Notes under the pieces: model-generated
What the model saw: only the letters and a program-made list of their open reading frames with translations
Database searches by the model: none
Told to the model about the DNA's origin: nothing
Translations under genes and position numbers: made by a program
From: JAMCRM01 sp041685075
GTDB taxonomy: Bacteria; Acidobacteriota; Terriglobia; Bryobacterales; Bryobacteraceae
Assembly (NCBI GenBank): GCA_041685075.1
Contig: JAWLGN010000311.1
Span: 1 to 6,354, forward strand
Direction: 5' to 3'
Length of the DNA stretch: 6,354 nucleotides
Part shown: piece after piece, positions 1 through 4,961 of the stretch
How positions within the stretch are numbered: position 1 is the stretch's first letter
Layout of the letters: each line of letters starts with the position of its first letter

Positions 1-1113
1 GAACTCGCCGATAGCGATCCCGAACCGGCCATTCGCCGGGCCATCATCGAGCGCCTCGCCTCCCGGGTGCGCACCACCGCCGTCGCCGACCTCCTCGAAC
101 GGCGCGCCCGCACCGACCCCGACGCCTCCATCGCCATGCTCGCTCTCGAAGGACTGCGTACCCAGCAGGCCCGGCGCTTCGGGCAGATCTTCCGCGAGCG
201 CCTGGACAAGGCCCGCGGCGCGAACGACACCGCCGCTCTCCAGGCCCTGGTGCCCGAAAGCCAGTTCTGGACCACCTTCTCCGAAGGCGCCGTGCTGCCC
301 CGCTCCCTGCAGGAGGCCCCGCCCGTCTTCGAAGCCATTCCCGCCCGGAAATCCATCCGGGTCGTGGCCATAGGGGATTACGGAACCGGCAGCGACGCCA
401 TGACCCAAACCGCCGCGGCCGCCCTCGCCTACCATCGCGAGCGCCCCTTCGACATCGGCCTCACCCTGGGCGACAATCTCCCGCCCGACGGCGCCACCGG
501 AATCTCCGATCCCCGCTGGAGGGCCCACTGGGAAGACCTCTACGGTCCCCTGCGCATCCCCTTCTTCGCCACCACCGGCAATCACGACTGGCACATCGGC
601 GAGAGTCCCGCCGCCCAGATCCTCTATACTCACCGCAGTTCCACATGGCGCATGCCGGCGCTCTACTACTCCTTCACTGCGGGCCCCGTCCAGTTCTTCG
701 CCCTCGCCACCCAGGTCATGTCCGGCGCGCAGCTCGAATGGCTCGATAAGGCGCTCGCCCGCAGCCAGGCCCGCTGGAAGATCGTCTACGGCCACCACCC
801 CATCTACTCGCACGGCCGCCACGGCGATACCGAGGGCTTCGACACCACCCTGCTGCCCATCCTCAAGGGCCGCGCCCACGTCTACCTCGCCGGCCACGAC
901 CACCTGCCGCAGCACCTCAAGCCCGAAGGCGGCGTCCATTTCTTCGTCAATGCCGCCGCCGGCCAGGGCCGCCGCGGCGCCAACACCGGGCCCCGGACGT
1001 TGTTTACCGACTCCTTCTACGGCTTCACCGTGATCGAAGCGGACCAGGACCGCCTGGTTCTCCGGTTCGTCGACACCGACGGCAAGTCCCGCTACCAGAC
1101 GGCCCTGAAGTAG
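1..1113 (+). CDS. HEAT-repeat / purple-acid-phosphatase-like metallophosphoesterase (5' truncated)
   Basis: The frame is open from base 1 to the TAG at 1111-1113, so the true start lies outside the window; the GTG at 67 is an internal valine. The first 65 or so residues form amphipathic helices of HEAT type (DPEPAIRRAIIERLA, then TDPDASIAMLALEGLR). From about base 355 a calcineurin-like phosphoesterase domain of the tartrate-resistant acid phosphatase (ACP5) type follows. Its motifs are in the expected order: GDYG (373-384), GDN (469-477), GNHDW (577-591), GHHPIYSHG (790-816) and AGHDHLPQHL (889-918). These supply the usual Asp, Asp, Asn and three His metal ligands. The tyrosine that binds Fe(III) in purple acid phosphatases (GDNFY) is Pro here (GDNLP). 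The family hydrolyses phosphomonoesters, usually outside the cytoplasm; the substrate is unknown, and export cannot be judged without the N-terminus. The family call is firm and the HEAT call is moderate. Confidence 0.88.
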   Translation, partial: ELADSDPEPAIRRAIIERLASRVRTTAVADLLERRARTDPDASIAMLALEGLRTQQARRFGQIFRERLDKARGANDTAALQALVPESQFWTTFSEGAVLPRSLQEAPPVFEAIPARKSIRVVAIGDYGTGSDAMTQTAAAALAYHRERPFDIGLTLGDNLPPDGATGISDPRWRAHWEDLYGPLRIPFFATTGNHDWHIGESPAAQILYTHRSSTWRMPALYYSFTAGPVQFFALATQVMSGAQLEWLDKALARSQARWKIVYGHHPIYSHGRHGDTEGFDTTLLPILKGRAHVYLAGHDHLPQHLKPEGGVHFFVNAAAGQGRRGANTGPRTLFTDSFYGFTVIEADQDRLVLRFVDTDGKSRYQTALK

Positions 1114-1115
1114 AC

Positions 1116-1139
1116 CGGCCGCCTCCGCCCCGGCGGCTG
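1116..1139 (+). terminator. Possible GC-rich hairpin after the phosphoesterase gene
   Basis: GCCGCC at 1118-1123 pairs with GGCGGC at 1132-1137. The stem is extended by a G-T wobble (1117/1138) and a C-G pair (1116/1139), and the loop is 8 bases. It starts three bases after the stop codon at 1111-1113. There is no T-tract, so a terminator role is only suggested by position; in this GC-rich DNA it may be chance. Confidence 0.3.
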
Positions 1140-1161
1140 TCGCGGCCCCCGGCCGCCATCC

Positions 1162-1231
1162 CGGATCTTCGGGTCCGATTGAGCCGGACGCAGCAATCGG
1201 TTACGCTGGTGTGTCGCAGCATCATTGCTGC
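1162..1231 (+). promoter_or_regulatory. Overlapping inverted repeats upstream of the oxidoreductase (candidate operator or attenuator)
   Basis: Four pairings are visible. H1 is CGGATC/GGTCCG around a TTCG tetraloop (1162-1167 with 1172-1177, one G-T pair). H2 is the perfect 7-bp dyad CCGATTG/CAATCGG (1175-1181 with 1194-1200). H3 is the perfect 8-bp GCAGCAAT/ATTGCTGC (1190-1197 with 1224-1231). H4 is GCAGCA/TGCTGC around TCAT (1216-1221 with 1226-1231). H1 excludes H2, H2 excludes H3 and H3 excludes H4, so the RNA could adopt H1+H3 or H2+H4. Alternatively H2 is a DNA operator: it overlaps a weak promoter-like pair, TTGAGC (1179-1184) and TACGCT (1202-1207), spaced by 17 bases. The repeats are seen directly; both regulatory readings are inference. 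Confidence 0.35.
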
Positions 1232-1236
1232 CGATC

Positions 1237-1241
1237 GGGAG
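1237..1241 (+). promoter_or_regulatory. Ribosome binding site setting the oxidoreductase start at 1250
   Basis: GGGAG lies 8 bases before the ATG at 1250. The alternative GTG at 1211 has no Shine-Dalgarno sequence, and starting there would put 13 extra residues in front of a textbook Tat motif. A second purine run, GGAAGG (1244-1249), abuts the ATG and is too close to act as the site. Confidence 0.7.
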
Positions 1242-1249
1242 ATGGAAGG

Positions 1250-2794
1250 ATGACAAGAAGGCATTTCTTTTACGGATCGCTTCTCGCGGGAGCCGTACCG
1301 TCCAGAGGCTTCGGCAGCGCCCCCTCACTGAAGGCCATGGGGTACAAGTCCCCCAATGAGAAGCTGAACTTCGCCGCCATCGGCGCGGGCGGCCAGGGCG
1401 CAGCTAATCTCCGCGCCGCCGAGCCCACCGAGAACATCGTGGCCCTCTGCGATGTCGACGACCAGCGCGCCGCCGCCACCTACAAGCGCTACCCCAACGC
1501 CTCGAAGTACCGCGACTTCCGCCGCATGCTCGAGAAGGAGGCCGCCAACATCGACGCGGTGATCATTGCCACTCCCGATCACATGCACGGCATTCAGGCC
1601 ATGTGGTGCATGGAGCGGGGCAAGCACGTCTACGTCCAGAAGCCGCTCGTCCGCACCGTCTGGGAGGCCCGCCAGTTGCGGCTCGCCGCCGCCAAGTACC
1701 GGGTCGCCACCCAGATGGGCAACCAGGGCTACTCCAACGAAGGCACCCGCCAGTGCGCCGAAATGGTCTGGAGCGGCGCCATCGGCAACGTCACCGAGGT
1801 GCATGCCTGGAGCGACCGCCCCATCTGGCCCCAGGGCCTCACCGAAATCCCCCCCGAAGAGTCCGTCCCCGAAACGCTCGACTGGGACCTCTGGGTGGGC
1901 ATCGCCGAGATGCGCCCCTTTACCGCCGGCGGCCTCAAGGAGCCCAACCGCTTCGGCGGCTACTTCTATCAGCCCTTCAACTGGCGCGGCTTCTACGACT
2001 TCGGCTGCGGCGCCATCGGCGACATGGCCTGCCACATCCTGGGTGCCCCCAACATGGCGCTGCACCTTTCCGGGCGCAAGGTGCTCGGCGTCGAGTGCAT
2101 CAAGAAGGTCGGCGACAGCCCCTTCATGTACCCCGAAGCCTCCGTCATCCGCTTCGATTTCGGGCCTTACGGCAACATGCCCCCGCTGAAAATCTTCTGG
2201 TACGACGGCATGAAGGAGACCCCCAGGATCGACGGCGTGCCGGAAGGCGAGTGGCTCGGTGATCCTCCCAGCCTGCCTCCTCCCCCCGAATCCGCCGAGG
2301 GCCGCCGCCCCCGCCGCAGGAGCGAGGATCGTCCGCCGAACTTCCAGTTCCGCTCGCCCGGCCGGGTCTTCGACTGGGAGCAGTACCAGGCCCTGAAGAA
2401 CGCCACCGAACCCCTGCGCATGCCCAGGCCCGACGGCAGCCTCTTCATCGGCGACCAGGGCATGATCACCACCGGCACCTACGGCGACGTGACCCGCCTC
2501 ATCCCCGCCGACAAGATGAAGGACTACCGCATGCCGCCCCCGCTGCTCACCCGCTCCCCCGGGCACATGCGCGACTTCATCCGCGCCTGCAAGGGCGGCG
2601 ACCACGCCTGCTCGAACTTCGACGTCGCGGCGCCCTTTGTCGAGTGGATGCTGCTGGGCGCCATTGCCCTGCGCTACAAAGGCAAGATCGAGTACGACCC
2701 GGTCAAAATGCGCATCACCAGCCACCCCGAGGCCAACAAGCTCCTCAAGCCCACCTTCCGCAGAGGCTGGGATTTCCACGCCATCAAGTCGTAA
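1250..2794 (+). CDS. Tat-exported Gfo/Idh/MocA family oxidoreductase
   Basis: A 514-residue protein. Residues 2-14 (TRRHFFYGSLLAG) form a twin-arginine signal, so export of the folded, cofactor-loaded enzyme is likely. The Rossmann nucleotide-binding motif AIGAGGQG is at 43-50, CDVDD at 67-71 ends the second strand, and IIATPDHMH at 105-113 is typical of the family. The conserved Lys-Pro is at 131-132 but reads VQKP rather than the classic EKP. GNQG is at 157-160. GDMACHILG (257-265) carries the Asp/His pair expected in the substrate site. The C-terminal dimerisation sheet ends in the PEANKLLKP...RRGWDF tail common in exported members from Acidobacteriota, Planctomycetes and Verrucomicrobia. 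A Pro/Arg-rich low-complexity stretch lies at 339-363. Members are NAD(P)-dependent oxidoreductases of sugars, inositols or glycosides; the substrate is not deducible. Family assignment is very sure, specificity is not. Confidence 0.93.
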   Translation: MTRRHFFYGSLLAGAVPSRGFGSAPSLKAMGYKSPNEKLNFAAIGAGGQGAANLRAAEPTENIVALCDVDDQRAAATYKRYPNASKYRDFRRMLEKEAANIDAVIIATPDHMHGIQAMWCMERGKHVYVQKPLVRTVWEARQLRLAAAKYRVATQMGNQGYSNEGTRQCAEMVWSGAIGNVTEVHAWSDRPIWPQGLTEIPPEESVPETLDWDLWVGIAEMRPFTAGGLKEPNRFGGYFYQPFNWRGFYDFGCGAIGDMACHILGAPNMALHLSGRKVLGVECIKKVGDSPFMYPEASVIRFDFGPYGNMPPLKIFWYDGMKETPRIDGVPEGEWLGDPPSLPPPPESAEGRRPRRRSEDRPPNFQFRSPGRVFDWEQYQALKNATEPLRMPRPDGSLFIGDQGMITTGTYGDVTRLIPADKMKDYRMPPPLLTRSPGHMRDFIRACKGGDHACSNFDVAAPFVEWMLLGAIALRYKGKIEYDPVKMRITSHPEANKLLKPTFRRGWDFHAIKS

Positions 2795-2807
2795 CGTGCC
2801 GGCTTTC

Positions 2808-2837
2808 TGGTGGGGCAGTTCATCCCCTGCCCCACCA
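2808..2837 (+). terminator. Hairpin between oxidoreductase and aldo/keto reductase genes
   Basis: A perfect 11-bp inverted repeat: TGGTGGGGCAG (2808-2818) pairs with CTGCCCCACCA (2827-2837) around an 8-base loop. It begins 14 bases after the TAA of the oxidoreductase. It is the strongest hairpin noticed in the window, but it lacks a T-tract (TCCCTCGCC follows), so it is either a non-canonical terminator or an mRNA 3'-end stabiliser. Confidence 0.55.
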
Positions 2838-2930
2838 TCCCTCGCCTTGGCCCGCTGCACTTGTTGGCGGACGCACCCCCGCATCCCCATCCCGCCGTCG
2901 CTCCGGAAGGCTCCATGCCACCATAAACGT

Positions 2931-3857
2931 ATGCAGATGAGACGCATCGGATCGCTCGATGTTTCCGTGGTTGGCCTGGGCTGCAACAATTTTGGCTGGC
3001 GCATTGATGCGGACGCCTCGGCAGTCGTGGTGAAGGCCGCCCTGGACGCCGGGGTCAACTTCTTCGACACCGCGGACGTGTACGGAGAGGGACGCAGCGA
3101 GGAATACCTGGGCCGCGCGCTCGCGGGTCGCCGTCGCGAAGCGGTCATCGCCACCAAGTTCGGCTCCAGGATGGATGAACGGCGCTACGGCGCGCGCCCC
3201 GAGTACATACGGCAGGCGGTCGAAGACAGCTTGCGCCGCCTCCGTACGGATCGCATCGACCTCTACCAACTGCATCGGCCGGACCCCCAGACCCCCATCC
3301 AGGACACCCTCGGCGCGCTGGACGAACTGGTGCGGGCCGGCAAAGTCCGGGAGATCGGCTGCTCGAACTTCACCGTGAATCAACTGCGGGAGGCCGATCA
3401 GGCGGCCGCCCGGATGGGCACCGTCCGGGTGGTGAGCGTACAGAACGAGTACAGCCTTCTCCAACGCGAACCGGAAGCCGGCGTCCTGGCCTATTGCGTG
3501 CATCACAGCATTGCCTTCCTGCCCTACTTCCCGCTGGCGAACGGGATCCTCACCGGCAAATACCGGCTGGGTGAACCGCTGCCCGAGGGGAGCCGGGGCA
3601 GCGATAAATTCGGCCCCCATGTATTCACCGAACGCAACCTCCAGATCGTCGAATCCCTTACCGGCTTCGCCGAGGCCCGCGGCCGCACGCTGCTGGAATT
3701 GGCCATCTCGTGGCTGGCCACGCGGCCGGCGGTAGCGTCGGTCATTGCCGGAGCGAAGTCACCGGAACAAATCCGCGCGAACGCCGCAGCGGCCTCCTGG
3801 CAACTCTCCGAATCCGACGCCGCCGAGATCGACAGGATCGTGTTGCAGCCGACGTAA
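2931..3857 (+). CDS. Aldo/keto reductase
   Basis: A complete 308-residue protein, normal for the family, folding as a TIM barrel without a signal peptide, so cytoplasmic. The four catalytic residues are visible: Asp46 and Tyr51 in FFDTADVYGEGRSEEYLG, Lys76 in ATKFG, and His115 in LYQLHRPD. Cofactor-pocket residues are also present: GCSNF (143-147), SVQNEYSLL (169-177), and the C-terminal VIAGAKSPEQIRAN (271-284), which holds the adenosine phosphate of NADPH in relatives. The family reduces aldehydes or ketones, or oxidises sugars and alcohols, with NADP(H); the substrate is unknown. The ATG at 2931 is the first start codon in frame after the oxidoreductase stop; the ATG at 2937 is an alternative. 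Neither has a Shine-Dalgarno sequence at normal spacing (GGAAGG at 2905-2910 is 20 bases away), so initiation may be weak or leaderless. Confidence 0.95.
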   Translation: MQMRRIGSLDVSVVGLGCNNFGWRIDADASAVVVKAALDAGVNFFDTADVYGEGRSEEYLGRALAGRRREAVIATKFGSRMDERRYGARPEYIRQAVEDSLRRLRTDRIDLYQLHRPDPQTPIQDTLGALDELVRAGKVREIGCSNFTVNQLREADQAAARMGTVRVVSVQNEYSLLQREPEAGVLAYCVHHSIAFLPYFPLANGILTGKYRLGEPLPEGSRGSDKFGPHVFTERNLQIVESLTGFAEARGRTLLELAISWLATRPAVASVIAGAKSPEQIRANAAAASWQLSESDAAEIDRIVLQPT

Positions 3858-4017
3858 CGAACCGCGCTACGCCCGGCGCCGTGATGACGGCCTCCCGCTG
3901 CCAAGTAATCGCACGACAGGCTCATCCCGTTTTGCCGTAACATGCACGACTTTTAAGGAACCGTGAGACTCGCCGCCGCGACGATCTGGTGTTCACTTAT
4001 ACACCGGCAACTTAGTA
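3858..4017. other. AT-richer noncoding stretch with a possible broken gene start
   Basis: No intact gene is seen here. From about 3930 the sequence is visibly richer in A and T than both flanks. On the + strand, AAGGA (3955-3959) stands 3 bases before GTG at 3963. That frame begins VRLAAATIWCSLI, which looks like the start of a signal peptide, but it loses protein character by about 4010 and stops near 4139 (about 59 codons), antisense to the heparinase remnant. GGTGT (3988-3992) and ACACC (4001-4005) form a short hairpin. The stretch may mark the junction where a neighbouring gene was deleted or two sequences were joined. Confidence 0.35.
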
Positions 4018-4840
4018 GTACTTTTCGCATCCTTTGGAGCGCGGGCTTTTCCGGGTGGCAGGCGGTGAGGGCGGGGGCATCCAGCGCGAGGCGGCGGCCG
4101 GCCTTGGCGGTCTGGTTTATCCCGTCGATGACCGGGTAGTTGTGGGCCGCGGGGCCGATGGTGAATTCGCGCTCGGCGCCGGGCATGTATTGCTGGTAGC
4201 CGGGGTCGGAGAGGATCCAGCGGCCGCGGCGGCCGATCACGACGGTTCCATTGTCGCGCTTGAGGTGGCCGGCGGGCGAGTTGTGACAGGACGCCGCTAC
4301 CGCGACGTCGTCCGGGCCCCAGCCGGTGCGGAGGACGGCGGCGTAGTGGCGGCCAGCGCTCCCAGGGCGCCGGCGCGCATGGCGGCGAGCGGCCAGCCGG
4401 CGATCAGCCAGGCGCGGCCGAGAAGTGGAAGGGCATCTCGCGCGCTTCCACGTCGCTCAGCTCGGCTACCTGGTGGGCCGCGCCGGGCGCGGAGAGCATG
4501 TAGGACTGGTCGAGGAAGTGGCCGAAGTTGGGATGCCGGAGGATGGGGCGGCGTTCGACGCTCCAGGACGGCGCCGAAAACCGCCGCCACCAGGCGGTTG
4601 AGCTCCCGGCGGCGGGGTGCCGCGCTACGCCGGCGGTGAGGGCCGCCACGATGGCGCGCGATGATGGGGATGCAGGCCGAGGATGTCCGCGGGGGAGTTC
4701 ACCGGGCCGTAGTGCTTGCGCGAGTAGGGGAGGACGCCGGCGGCGTGGCGGCGCAGGCGGCGCGGATCTTCTCGCGCGCGGGCGCGGGCAGGTCGCGGCT
4801 CCGTGACTGTTGCCAACACGCGTTTTTCGAGCACCAGCAA
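4018..4840 (-). pseudogene. Heparinase II/III-like polysaccharide lyase remnant, multiply frameshifted
   Basis: Read on the - strand, coherent protein passes through several frames. These are SRDLPAPAREKIRAAC (about 4800-4753), HAAGVLPYSRKHYGPVNSPADILGLH (about 4745-4660), RAIVAALTAGVARH (from 4658), then ILRHPNFGHFLDQSY and AAHQVAELSDVEAREMPFHF (about 4550-4420), AWLIAGWPLAAMRAG (about 4415-4365), and a long last block from 4354. That block contains TGWGPDDVAVAASCHNS, GHLKRDNG, GRRGRWILSDPGYQQYMPG and FTIGPAAHNYPVIDG. The last block resembles the C-terminal beta-sheet domain of heparinase II/III and alginate lyases, with its GHxxxDNG and DPGY...AHN signatures. Such enzymes usually exceed 550 residues; only about 270 remain, with the N-terminal toroid largely missing. 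At least four frame changes occur, yet each segment stays well conserved, so sequencing or assembly error is as likely as decay. The family call is moderate because it rests on recalled motifs. Confidence 0.6.
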
Positions 4841-4888
4841 CGGAAACGTACAGATCGGCCCGAGCGGTAGCCGTTGCTGTTACATCGG

Positions 4889-4906
4889 CGCCGGCCGCGG
4901 CCGGCG
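4889..4906. repeat. 18-bp perfect GC palindrome
   Basis: CGCCGGCCGCGGCCGGCG is identical to its reverse complement and entirely G/C. It lies in the noncoding stretch between the heparinase remnant and the propeller gene, about 55 bases past the propeller stop. As RNA it could fold only with a small unpaired centre. It has no T-tract. It may be a transcription-end structure or a chance product of the composition. Confidence 0.4.
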
Positions 4907-4961
4907 ATCCGGGTAGAGGTTGTGCGTTCAGTGTGCCGGGCCAGCGCGCCGCGGCGGCCTG

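Noticed and set aside
67..69. GTG as the start of the metallophosphoesterase
   Set aside because: The frame is open to base 1 and the upstream residues continue the same helical repeat, so this is an internal valine.
1211..1249. N-terminal extension of the oxidoreductase from GTG 1211
   Set aside because: It has no ribosome binding site and would bury the Tat motif, while ATG 1250 has GGGAG at 8 bases.
2637..2930. In-frame upstream extension of the aldo/keto reductase
   Set aside because: Most of it overlaps the oxidoreductase in another frame, and its translation has no family similarity; the family start fits residue 1 at 2931.
1325..3157. 610-codon open frame on the - strand opposite the oxidoreductase
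   Set aside because: It is a shadow of a GC-rich gene. The translation is Gly/Ala/Val-rich without motifs and it overlaps a firmly identified enzyme for nearly its whole length.
4034..4806. Open frames on the + strand (201 and 92 codons) over the heparinase remnant
   Set aside because: Their translations are low-complexity Arg/Gly/Ala; the conserved motifs are all on the opposite strand.
4803..4880. Short + strand frame reading VTVANTRFSSTSNGNVQIG
   Set aside because: It looks protein-like and its composition is less GC-rich than its flanks, but it is under 40 codons, has no ribosome binding site and stops shortly after, so no gene can be supported.
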